Positions 17,288 to 25,024 of a DNA stretch of 64,000 nt are shown here, piece after piece. The notes under the pieces are model-generated. The model was not told the DNA's origin. It saw only the letters and a list, made by a program, of their open reading frames with translations, and searched no databases. This DNA comes from Amycolatopsis suaedae. GTDB lineage: Bacteria > Actinomycetota > Actinomycetes > Mycobacteriales > Pseudonocardiaceae. The position numbers and the translations under genes were made by a program. The stretch spans positions 310,001-374,000 of the forward strand of contig NZ_SFCC01000003.1 of the NCBI RefSeq assembly GCF_004214935.1, written 5' to 3'. Numbering within the stretch: position 1 is the stretch's first letter; every line of letters starts with the position of its first letter.

Positions 17288-18699
17288 CCGACCAGCCCCG
17301 CGTCCAGGCCAACCTGCGTCTTCGCGCCGCCGATGGCACCCCGCTGGCCACCGACGTCTACCTCCCGGCCACCGACACGCCGGTGCCCGCGGTCGTGACC
17401 CGCACCTGCTACGGCCGCGGCGCGCACCTGGCCGAGGGACTCGGCTGGGCCCGGCACGGGTTCGCCTACGTCGTCCAGGACGTCCGCGGCCGCTACGACT
17501 CCGGGGGCACCTGGTGCCCGTACCGCGGCGAACGCTCCGACGGCGCCGCGACGGCCGGGTGGATCACCGGTCAGCCGTGGTCGGACGGGCGGCTCGTCCC
17601 GCTCGGCGGATCGTACGCCGCCTACACCGCCTACGCGCTCACACTGTCCACACCGGACAGTGTCGCGGCACTGGTGAGCCAGGTGCCCGCGATGGGCCCG
17701 CACCGGGTCAAGTTCGACCCCGGCGGCGTGCTGCGGCTGGCCGAGCACGCCAACTGGTGGCTGGAACACGCCGAGGCCAGCACCAGCAGGCCGGGCCTGC
17801 TGGCCCGCCATCCCGACGTGCTCGACCGGCTTCCGGTGAGTGGCCTTGCCGAGCACTTCTGGCCCCGGCTGCCGGGCTGGTGGCCGGCCGTGCGGCCGTG
17901 GACGGTCCCCGGCGAGCCGCCCCCGCCCGAGGCCGTCACCGACGCCGAGCTGGCCGCCGTCGCCGTGCCGACGCTGCACGTCGGCGGCTGGCACGACCTG
18001 CTGGTCACCGAGACGCTGCACCACTGGCGCACGATCCCGGGCGCCACCCTGCGGATCGGCCCGTGGGGGCACGACCTCGCCCCGCTCGGTGGCGTGCTGG
18101 TCGACTGGATCCGGGCCGCGCTCACCGGCCAGGTCCGGCCGGACGTCGTCGGACTGCTCGGCGAGGACGGCTGGCGCACCGACCCGGTATGGCCCGAACC
18201 GGTCGAGTGGCTGTCCGGCGGCGTGCGCCGGTTCACCCACGATCCGCTGCGGCCGTTCCCGTCCACCGTGGCCGGTGCCGATCGCAGGGCACTCGACGCC
18301 CGCGACGACGCCGCCCGCTACCGCGGACCGGCTCTGGCCCGGCCGCTGGTGCTGCTGGGCAGCCCCCGGGTCCGGCTGGACGCACACACCAGCGCCGCCG
18401 GTACCGACTGGATCGCCAAGCTCGTTCACCGGCGTGCCGACGGCGGTGCCGTCGAGCTGGCGTCGGGCATGGTCGTCGCCGGCCCCGGCCGGGGCGAGCA
18501 CACCGTGGAACTGAGCCCGGCCGGTGTCCGCCTGCCTGCCGGTTCCGCGCTGGAACTGCACGTCACCAGCGCCGACTTCCCGAATCTGGCCCGCAACCTC
18601 GGTACCGGCGAGGACCGTTACACCGGCACCGCCGTCGCGGTCGCCGAGCAGACCGTGCACTCCGTCGCCGTCGAGCTGCCCATCCTGGAGGACGCGTGA
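17284..18699 (+). CDS. CocE/NonD-type (S15 family) alpha/beta hydrolase in the RiPP operon
   Basis: This 471-residue protein has the S15 X-Pro dipeptidyl-peptidase/cocaine-esterase layout. The N-terminal hydrolase domain has QDVRGRYDSGG and the nucleophile Ser (about residue 109) in LGGSYAAYTAY. A later GWHDLL and the His in GPWGHD fit the Asp and His of the triad. The C-terminal jelly-roll domain (VRLDAHTSAAGTDWIAKL) is also typical. Inside this operon it could trim the Pro-rich leader or act on a modified group; that is inference. It overlaps both neighbours by 4 nt (GTGA), so it belongs to the biosynthetic operon. Confidence 0.88.
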   Translation: MTDQPRVQANLRLRAADGTPLATDVYLPATDTPVPAVVTRTCYGRGAHLAEGLGWARHGFAYVVQDVRGRYDSGGTWCPYRGERSDGAATAGWITGQPWSDGRLVPLGGSYAAYTAYALTLSTPDSVAALVSQVPAMGPHRVKFDPGGVLRLAEHANWWLEHAEASTSRPGLLARHPDVLDRLPVSGLAEHFWPRLPGWWPAVRPWTVPGEPPPPEAVTDAELAAVAVPTLHVGGWHDLLVTETLHHWRTIPGATLRIGPWGHDLAPLGGVLVDWIRAALTGQVRPDVVGLLGEDGWRTDPVWPEPVEWLSGGVRRFTHDPLRPFPSTVAGADRRALDARDDAARYRGPALARPLVLLGSPRVRLDAHTSAAGTDWIAKLVHRRADGGAVELASGMVVAGPGRGEHTVELSPAGVRLPAGSALELHVTSADFPNLARNLGTGEDRYTGTAVAVAEQTVHSVAVELPILEDA

Positions 18700-20006
18700 G
18701 AGAGGACCTGCTCGTCGATCCCCGCTTCGGGCTCGTCACCGAGCTGGTGACGCGGCCGCGGCAGCCAGGCCTGCCGCCCGCGTGGGTCGGCTGCAGCGCG
18801 AAGGTCGCCGACACCACCCGCGCCGGACTGTCCGAAGTGGACCGCTACGGGTTCGGTGCCGCGCTGGGTGATCCGGCCGTCGCCCGCGCCGCGGCACTCG
18901 GTGAGGCGATCGAGCGTTACTGCGGCAACCTAGTGCCCGACCGGCTGCCGCTGCGGTCCTACCGCGAGCTGCGTGCGGCCGGGGTCGCCGCGGTCGACCC
19001 GGCCGAGCTGGCGCTGTACTCGCCGCGGCAGTACGCCACCCCGGGGTTCCCGTTCGTGCCGTTCACGCCGGACCTGGAGGTGGCCTGGACGCGCGGCACC
19101 GACCTGCGCACCGGCGAGGAGGTCTGGGTTCCCGCGTCACTGGTGTACCTCAACTACTTCCGCGGCGCCCACGTCGCCGAACCACCGACCCACGCGCTGA
19201 GCTACTCCGGCATCGCCACCGGTCCGACGCCGGAGGCGGCCAGGCAGTCCGCCCTGCAGGAACTGCTGGAACGCGACGCCAGCACCCTGTGGTGGGCAGG
19301 CGGTGGCCCGGCCGACGCCGTCCTCGACGCCGACGCCGTGACCGGCCAGTTCGCCGACCCCGCCGCGCCCGAGCGGACCATTCGCCTGTTCCGGATTCCG
19401 TCCGAGTTCGGTGCGCCCGTGCTGGCCGCGTTCGTCACCGACCACCCCGGTCGTGACCTGATCGCGTTCGGCACCGCCTGCCGGACGACGGCGCGGGCGG
19501 CAGCCGTCAAGGCGACGGTCGAGGCGTTCGCCGTGCTGGAGCTGACCGTCGAGCTGACCGAGCCGGACAGCGAGCTGTGGCGGGCCGTGGACGGCGGCAG
19601 CCTGGGCGGGCACGTGTTCAAGCCGTGGCGGGCCGACCGTGCCTACCGGCAGGACTTCGCCGACGACCTGCGGGACCTGGTCGACCTGCCCGCCGTCGCG
19701 CAGTTGTACCTGGACCCGGCCATGCGCGGGGAACCGCTGGACCGGCTGCGGGCCACTGAGCCCGCCGTCCCGTTCGCCGCGATCCCCGACGCGCCACCGC
19801 TGGTGGAGGCGCTGACGCGGGCCGGGCTGCGGGCGGTCGCCGTCGACCTGACGACGCCGGACGTGCGGGCCGCCGGGCTGCACGTCACCAGGGTCGTCGT
19901 GCCCGGTCTGTACGGCAACGCGCCCGCGGCCTTCCCCTACCTCGGCGGCAGCAGGCTGCCGGTCGCCGAGGACGACGTCTTCCCATACCCCATCCCGCTG
20001 GCCTAG
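18696..20006 (+). CDS. YcaO-family cyclodehydratase, copy 1
   Basis: This encodes 436 residues. YcaO ATP/Mg-binding motifs are GEAIERYCGN (about 69-78) and SALQELLERDASTLWW (about 185-200), each with the E-x-x-x-E/ER signature. The C-terminus ends FPYPIPLA, giving the PxPxP tail (PYPIP) that azoline-forming YcaO enzymes need. This copy is therefore the better candidate for backbone cyclodehydration, with Thr as the only possible azoline residue in the precursor. It overlaps the S15-type hydrolase gene by 4 nt, and the second YcaO gene starts 7 bp downstream. Confidence 0.9.
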   Translation: MREDLLVDPRFGLVTELVTRPRQPGLPPAWVGCSAKVADTTRAGLSEVDRYGFGAALGDPAVARAAALGEAIERYCGNLVPDRLPLRSYRELRAAGVAAVDPAELALYSPRQYATPGFPFVPFTPDLEVAWTRGTDLRTGEEVWVPASLVYLNYFRGAHVAEPPTHALSYSGIATGPTPEAARQSALQELLERDASTLWWAGGGPADAVLDADAVTGQFADPAAPERTIRLFRIPSEFGAPVLAAFVTDHPGRDLIAFGTACRTTARAAAVKATVEAFAVLELTVELTEPDSELWRAVDGGSLGGHVFKPWRADRAYRQDFADDLRDLVDLPAVAQLYLDPAMRGEPLDRLRATEPAVPFAAIPDAPPLVEALTRAGLRAVAVDLTTPDVRAAGLHVTRVVVPGLYGNAPAAFPYLGGSRLPVAEDDVFPYPIPLA

Positions 20007-20013
20007 GAGCAGC

Positions 20014-21312
20014 ATGCACCTCGTCGACGAACGCACCGGCGTGATCCGGCGCCTCGTGCCGCAGCCGGTGCCCGGCAGGCTGCCCGCGGCGTTCGAGCTG
20101 ATCGCCGCGGAACTGTCGGACACCACGCGGTTCTCGGTCTGGCCCAGCGACTCCGGCGGTGCGGGTTACGCGCTCGGCGACCCGGACGCCGCGGCCGGAG
20201 CGGCGGTCGGTGAGGCGGTGGAGCGTTACTGCGGCAATCTCGTGCCGCCGGGGCTGCGCCACGGTGCGTTCGACGAGCTGGACGCCGCCGTCGACCCCGA
20301 GTCGGTGGCGTTGTTCTCCGCGGAGCAGTACGCGAGCGAGGGCTTCCCGTTCCGGCCGATGACCAGGGATCTGCCGATGGAGTGGGCAGACGGCGTCGAC
20401 CTGCGGACCGGGCGGGCGACGCTGGTGCCGGCGAGCCTGGTGTGGGTGTCCTACGTCGCCGCGGCCGTCGAGGCGGGCCTGCCGCCGACCAACCCGATCA
20501 TCCAGGCGGGGCTCGCCGCGGGCCGGGGCCGCGCGGCCGCCGGGCGCAGCGCGTTGCTGGAGCTGCTGGAGCGGGACACCATCGCGCTGGCCTGGCACGG
20601 CAGGGCAGGCTTGCGCGAGGTGGCGCCGCCGCCGTGGCTGGCCGCGTGGGGCAGGGGAGGACACGGCACCTGGCGGACGCGGTTCGTCGAGTTCACCGGC
20701 GGGTTCGGCGTCCCGGTGGCCGGTGCGCTGGTGCACGACGTGGAGACCGGCTACCTGGCCATGGGCACCGCCTGCCGTCCCGACGGCGCCGACGCGTTGC
20801 GCAAGGCGCTGGCCGAGGCGTGTCAGCTGCAGTTGTTCGTCGCGGGCTACGACGACCCGGACGGCCCGTACATGCGGGCAGCCGCCGACCCGCGCAGCCC
20901 GCTGGCCCCGTGGCGGGCCGGGCGCGACTACGCGGCGGCCTACCGCGACGACCTGCGGGACGTCGTCGACTACGGCTGTCACCTGCAGCTGTACCTGGAC
21001 CCGGCGTTCCAGCGGCGGTTCCTGACCGAGCTGGACGACGCGGTGACCGGTGAGGTCTCCTGGCGGGACCTGCCTGCCGGTCCGCCGGACCTGGCCGGGC
21101 TGGTCGAGCGGGTCGCCGACGTGGCCGGTGCCCCGGTGGTGTCGGTGGACGTCACGACGCCCGACGTGGTGCCCAGCGGGCTGTCGGTGGTGCGGGTGCT
21201 GGTGCCCGGCCTGTACTCGAACTCGGCCGCGGGACTGCCGTTCCTCGGCGGCGTCCGCCAGCGTGACGTGCTGGCCGGCCGCCCCCGCCGCGACCTGCCC
21301 CTACCGCACTGA
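20014..21312 (+). CDS. YcaO-family protein, copy 2
   Basis: This encodes 432 residues and is a paralogue of the preceding gene: GEAVERYCGNLVP (about 66-78), EGFPFRPMTRDL, GRSALLELLERDTIALAW and RVLVPGLYSN all align. The ATP-site acidic residues are kept. Unlike copy 1 its C-terminus ends DLPLPH, giving a single PxP rather than PxPxP. It may form a heterodimer with copy 1 or do a different YcaO reaction, as in RiPP pathways that use two YcaO enzymes. AGGAGC lies just before the ATG. The gene is followed by a strong bidirectional hairpin. Confidence 0.9.
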   Translation: MHLVDERTGVIRRLVPQPVPGRLPAAFELIAAELSDTTRFSVWPSDSGGAGYALGDPDAAAGAAVGEAVERYCGNLVPPGLRHGAFDELDAAVDPESVALFSAEQYASEGFPFRPMTRDLPMEWADGVDLRTGRATLVPASLVWVSYVAAAVEAGLPPTNPIIQAGLAAGRGRAAAGRSALLELLERDTIALAWHGRAGLREVAPPPWLAAWGRGGHGTWRTRFVEFTGGFGVPVAGALVHDVETGYLAMGTACRPDGADALRKALAEACQLQLFVAGYDDPDGPYMRAAADPRSPLAPWRAGRDYAAAYRDDLRDVVDYGCHLQLYLDPAFQRRFLTELDDAVTGEVSWRDLPAGPPDLAGLVERVADVAGAPVVSVDVTTPDVVPSGLSVVRVLVPGLYSNSAAGLPFLGGVRQRDVLAGRPRRDLPLPH

Positions 21313-21320
21313 CGGCCAAA

Positions 21321-21375
21321 GCACGTGAAGGCCACCTTCAGTACGTCTCACGTACTGAAGGTGGCCTTCACGTGC
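21321..21375. terminator. Bidirectional hairpin between converging RiPP operons
   Basis: Perfect 25-nt arms (21321-21345 and 21351-21375) flank a TCTCA loop. The core is CACGTGAAGGCCACCTTCA. It lies between the stops of the second YcaO gene and the SagB-type gene, where a shared terminator is expected, although no U-tract follows. It belongs to the dispersed hairpin family in this window. Confidence 0.75.
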
Positions 21376-21383
21376 CCTGAGCC

Positions 21384-22100
21384 CTAGACCGCATGCCCCA
21401 CGGCGAAGAGCATCGTGGGGATCTCCGCGTCGGGCAGTTTCAGCAGCTCGCTGAGCACGTTGTCGTCGAAGCCCGCCACGGCGCAGCCGGCCAGCTTCAG
21501 CGCCGTGGCGATCAGGTACAGGTTCTGCACGGCGATCCCGGCGTCGACGTGCAGCGTCCGGTAGTGCCGCAGCGGGTACTTGGCGAACGCCAGGTCCAGC
21601 CGCGTGGTCAGGGCCAGCGTCACCGGCGCCCGCGCGGCGAACTCGGGCTGCAGGTAGGCCTTCGCCAGTTCCTCGGCAGGCGGCTCCTGCGTCACCTCGA
21701 CCAGCTCGTGGGACACCGATTCGTACCGGTAGACCCCCGGCGCCAGGCCGGCGGCCGACGTGACGATCGCGTACGCGGTCAGGCAGCGCAGCCCGCCCGC
21801 GCTGGGCGCCATGCCCAGCGGGTGGTCCTCGACGCCGTAGGCCTGCACGAACCGCTGCACCCCCAGCGCGAACCGGAACAGGGTGGACAGCGCGTCCAGC
21901 TGCAGCGGCTTGTCCGCGTAGGTGTAGTGGGAGCGCCGCTGGACCAGCGTGGCGACCATGTCGACCCGCGGCGGCTCGAAGTCGGGCAGCGCGATGCGGT
22001 GCCCGTCCGGGCGGGTGGGGTGCTCCGACTCGACGGCCGACTGCCCGTTCAGCATGCCGTGCACGGCCTTGGCCGCCGAGAGCGCCTTCCCTGGATCCAT
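21384..22100 (-). CDS. SagB-type FMN-dependent dehydrogenase
   Basis: This 238-residue nitroreductase-fold protein of the SagB/McbC type normally oxidises azolines to azoles in RiPP maturation. Motifs are RRSHYTYADKPL, the Gly-rich flavin contact APSAGGLRCL and HVDAGIAVQNLYLIATALKL near the C-terminus. Its ATG overlaps the stop of the binding-protein gene by 1 nt (ATGA), so it is translated with the ABC transporter operon, although its substrate is probably made by the convergent YcaO operon. Confidence 0.88.
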   Translation of the reverse strand: MDPGKALSAAKAVHGMLNGQSAVESEHPTRPDGHRIALPDFEPPRVDMVATLVQRRSHYTYADKPLQLDALSTLFRFALGVQRFVQAYGVEDHPLGMAPSAGGLRCLTAYAIVTSAAGLAPGVYRYESVSHELVEVTQEPPAEELAKAYLQPEFAARAPVTLALTTRLDLAFAKYPLRHYRTLHVDAGIAVQNLYLIATALKLAGCAVAGFDDNVLSELLKLPDAEIPTMLFAVGHAV

Positions 22101-23098
22101 CAGCGGAACGCCTGCGGGTGCAGAGCCCTGGCCAGGCTCGCGACGGCGGGGGCGCTGCGCAGCGCGCCACCGAAGGACGCCTCCTCGATCGGGACGAAGC
22201 GGCCGGAACGCCCAGCGGCGGTGGCCGCGAACAGCCTGCGCATCTCCTGCTCGGAACTCACCCGGTTGTCCTCCGTCCGGTACACGTAGACGATCACCTC
22301 GGGGTTCTTCCTGGCGATCACCTCGGGGCTCAGCTGACCGTAATACTCCCCGGCCGGAATTTCCGCCTGTTCGGTGAGGTTGCGTGCTCCGGCCCTGGTC
22401 AGCACGTCTCCGTACAGCCCACCCGCGTGTGCGTACAGAGCAGAGTCGTAGCTGGTCAGCAGTACCGCCCCGACCGGCGTCACCCCGGCCAGCCTAGCTT
22501 CCACATCGGACAGTTGCTGGCGCAGGCCCGCGGTGAGCGGCTCGGCGAGGTGGGTCGTGCCGAGGATGCGGCCGAGGTCGAGGACGTCGGCGAAGGAGTC
22601 CGGCACGGTCGAGGTCACCTTCGTCGGCTCGTGCAGGGCACGGTTGATGTAGACCTGGATGCCGCGCCCGGCCAGGTCGTCGCGGCGGGGCAGGCGCTTG
22701 CCGTCGAAGTGGTACTCCTGGTCGGAGACGACCAGGTCGGGACGGGCGTTGAGCAGCGCCTCCGTGGTGGCCTCGGTGTCGGCGAGCACCGGCACCGCGG
22801 CTGCCTTGTCCTTGTACTGCGGCTGCGGTGCCGAGTAGCCGGTCCCGGCCTGGCCGACCAGCCTGCCCTCCGCGCCGAGCGCGATGAGCAGGTCGGTCAT
22901 GCTCGGGTACAGCGACACGATGCGGGCGGGTGGCGCGGCGAACGTCAGCGTGCGGCCGGTGTTGCCGACCGTCAACGGGAAGCCCGGGGCGGCACCGGCC
23001 GCGGGGGCCTGCGGCCGTTCACCCGAGGCGGAGCAGGCGGCGGTGGCCGCGGCACCGGCAACAGCGATCAGCAAGCTCCGCCTGGTCAGGTCGCGCAT
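22100..23098 (-). CDS. Fe-siderophore/metal-type ABC transporter substrate-binding lipoprotein
   Basis: This 332-residue FecB/BtuF-like binding protein is exported and lipid-anchored: MRDLTRRSLLIAVAGAAATAACSAS carries a Tat-like RR and lipobox TAAC. The fold signatures include PPARIVSLYPSMTDLLIALGAEGRLVG and ARPDLVVSDQEY. Such proteins bind metal chelates (siderophores, haem, cobalamin) outside the membrane. In this locus the candidate ligand is the metal-loaded modified peptide, which is inference. It overlaps the ATPase gene by 13 nt. Confidence 0.88.
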   Translation of the reverse strand: MRDLTRRSLLIAVAGAAATAACSASGERPQAPAAGAAPGFPLTVGNTGRTLTFAAPPARIVSLYPSMTDLLIALGAEGRLVGQAGTGYSAPQPQYKDKAAAVPVLADTEATTEALLNARPDLVVSDQEYHFDGKRLPRRDDLAGRGIQVYINRALHEPTKVTSTVPDSFADVLDLGRILGTTHLAEPLTAGLRQQLSDVEARLAGVTPVGAVLLTSYDSALYAHAGGLYGDVLTRAGARNLTEQAEIPAGEYYGQLSPEVIARKNPEVIVYVYRTEDNRVSSEQEMRRLFAATAAGRSGRFVPIEEASFGGALRSAPAVASLARALHPQAFR

Positions 23099-23886
23099 TC
23101 CGGGGTCCCTTCGGTGTCGGATCTGGAGAAGAACAGGTGCGGCGCGCCGGACACCGGGTGCCTGCCGAGCGTGGCGGACACCCCGAACACCTCGCGCACC
23201 GTCTCGGGGGTGAGGACGTCGGCGACCGGCCCGGCGGCGACCACCCGGCCGCCGTCGAGCAGGTAGAGCCGGTCGCAGTAGGCCGCGGCCAGGTTGAGGT
23301 CGTGCAGGACGACGACCGTGGTGGTCGGCAGCGCCGCCACCAGGTCGAGGAACTCCAGCTGGTGGGCGATGTCGAGGTGGTTGGTCGGCTCGTCGAGCAC
23401 CAGCACCCTGCTCTGCTGGCACAGCGCGCGGGCCAGCACCACCCGCTGCCGTTCGCCGCCGGACAGCGTCCCGAACAGCCGGTGCCCGGCGTGGTCCATG
23501 CCGACCTGTTCCAGCGCGGTGTCGGCGATGCGGTGGTCGGTGGCGGTCGCCGGGGCCAGCAGCGACTGGTGCGGGGTACGGCCCATCAGCACGACCTCCC
23601 GCACGCTGAGCCGGAACTCCTCGGCCGAGTGCTGGGTGACCGCCGCCGTGCGGCGGGCGGCGGCGCGGGCGGACAGGTCGCGCCAGACGTCGTCGCCGTC
23701 GACCAGGACGGCCCCGGCATGCGGCCGCAGCGCCCGGTACAGCGAGCGCAGCAGCGTCGACTTGCCACTGCCGTTCGGGCCCAGCACGCCGACGATCTCG
23801 CCGTCGCGGGCCTCCAGTTCGACGCCGTGCACGATGTGCACCCCGTCGATGGCCACCGAGACGCCGTCGAACCGCACGGTGCTCAC
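23086..23886 (-). CDS. FecE-type ABC transporter ATPase
   Basis: This 266-residue ATPase powers import of a metal chelate with the adjacent permease. Walker A is GPNGSGKST, Q-loop TQHSAEEF, signature LSGGERQRVVLARAL, Walker B RVLVLDEPTNHLDI and H-loop VVVLHDLN. GTG at 23886 is chosen because it forms a GTGA overlap with the permease stop; a longer form from ATG 23913 is possible. The gene sits in the order permease-ATPase-binding protein-SagB. Confidence 0.92.
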   Translation of the reverse strand: MSTVRFDGVSVAIDGVHIVHGVELEARDGEIVGVLGPNGSGKSTLLRSLYRALRPHAGAVLVDGDDVWRDLSARAAARRTAAVTQHSAEEFRLSVREVVLMGRTPHQSLLAPATATDHRIADTALEQVGMDHAGHRLFGTLSGGERQRVVLARALCQQSRVLVLDEPTNHLDIAHQLEFLDLVAALPTTTVVVLHDLNLAAAYCDRLYLLDGGRVVAAGPVADVLTPETVREVFGVSATLGRHPVSGAPHLFFSRSDTEGTPECAT

Positions 23887-24926
23887 GTGGTCACCTCCCT
23901 GCGCAGCAGCCACAGCAGGAACGGCACGCCGATCACCGCCGTGAGGATGCCCAGCGGCAGTTCGGTGTCCGACAGCACGCGGCCGAGCAGGTCGACCAGC
24001 GCGAGGTAGCAGGCACCGGCGAGTGCGGCGGCGGGCAGCAGCTTGCGGTGCTCGGCGCCGACGAGCAGCCGGACGACGTGCGGAACGACCAGCCCGACGA
24101 ACCCGACCCCGCCCGCCACCGAGATGACCGCGCCGGTGAGCAGCGCGGCGGTCACCAGCAGCCCGACCCGTAGCCGGGTCAGCTGGGCGCCCAGTGCCGC
24201 GGCCGCGTCGTCACCGAGCAACAGCAGGTTCAGCCTGCGTGACTGCGCGAACAGCAGCACGGTGCAGGCCGTGACGATGGCCGCGGGCAGGCCGAGCTGG
24301 TCCCACCGGGCGCCGGACAGCGAGCCCAGCAGCCAGAACACCACGCCGGCGAGCTGGTCCGGACTGGCCTTGATCTGCAGGTAGCTGGTGACGGCCTGGA
24401 GCAGGTAGCCGATGGCGACGCCGGCCAGCAGCAGCCGGGTGGGCGCTAGTTGGCCGCCGCGCCTGCCGAGCAGCAGCACCAGCCCCAGTGCGAGCATCGC
24501 GCCCGCGAAGGCAGCGGCGGAGACCCCGAGCCCGCCGACGGCGGCCGCGCCGAGCGTCAGCACCGCGACCGCCGCGGCCGACGCGCCGGAGGAGACGCCG
24601 AGGATGTACGGCTCGGCCAGCGGGTTGCGCACGACGGCCTGCAGCACGACGCCCGCCACCGACAGGCCGGCTCCCACGATCAGGGCAAGGAACACGCGCG
24701 GAGCGCGCTGGTCCCAGATGATCGCGTCGTCGATGGGATCGAGCGATCCCGCCGAGCCGATGCCCAGCAGGTGATGGCCGAGGATCCGCCACAGCTCGGC
24801 GGTGTCCACCCCGACGGTGCCGAGGGTGACGCCGGTGGCCAGCGCGACGACCGTCGCGGCCAGCAGCGCCAGGAGGAAGAGGGGATAAGCCTTGCCAGAG
24901 ATCGGATGTGGATGTCCGCGCGTCAC
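23883..24926 (-). CDS. FecCD-type ABC transporter permease
   Basis: This 347-residue permease of the siderophore/cobalamin/haem import family has about ten hydrophobic helices. Recognisable motifs are DQRAPRVFLALIVGAGLSVAG near the N-terminus, NPLAEPYILGVSSGAS and GFVGLVVPHVVRLLVG. It is the first gene of the four-gene minus operon. The GTG start at 24926 has AGGGTGGGT upstream. Divergent from it, 98 bp away, is an MFS exporter with a shared promoter region that has a Zur-like site. Confidence 0.93.
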   Translation of the reverse strand: MTRGHPHPISGKAYPLFLLALLAATVVALATGVTLGTVGVDTAELWRILGHHLLGIGSAGSLDPIDDAIIWDQRAPRVFLALIVGAGLSVAGVVLQAVVRNPLAEPYILGVSSGASAAAVAVLTLGAAAVGGLGVSAAAFAGAMLALGLVLLLGRRGGQLAPTRLLLAGVAIGYLLQAVTSYLQIKASPDQLAGVVFWLLGSLSGARWDQLGLPAAIVTACTVLLFAQSRRLNLLLLGDDAAAALGAQLTRLRVGLLVTAALLTGAVISVAGGVGFVGLVVPHVVRLLVGAEHRKLLPAAALAGACYLALVDLLGRVLSDTELPLGILTAVIGVPFLLWLLRREVTT

Positions 24927-25000
24927 TACCCACCCTGCCGTCGAGGTCCGCCGAAGGCCAGCCGGTCGATCTTACCGGCCGCCGTCTGATTAGATGTACA

Positions 25001-25015
25001 TGACTATCATTTCCA
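25001..25015. promoter_or_regulatory. Zur-box-like site in the divergent transporter promoter
   Basis: TGACTATCATTTCCA matches the actinobacterial Zur consensus TGAAAATCATTTTCA at 12 of 15 positions. It lies in the only AT-rich patch of the 98-bp region between the FecCD permease gene and the MFS exporter gene. It is a weaker palindrome than the site before the precursor gene. Binding by Zur is inference. Confidence 0.5.
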
Positions 25016-25024
25016 ATAGCTTGG

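Noticed and set aside
25001..25015. IdeR/DtxR iron box in the transporter promoter
   Set aside because: The sequence lacks the TTAGGTTAGGCTAACCTAA pattern. The Zur-type pattern fits better, as it does for the precursor operator.
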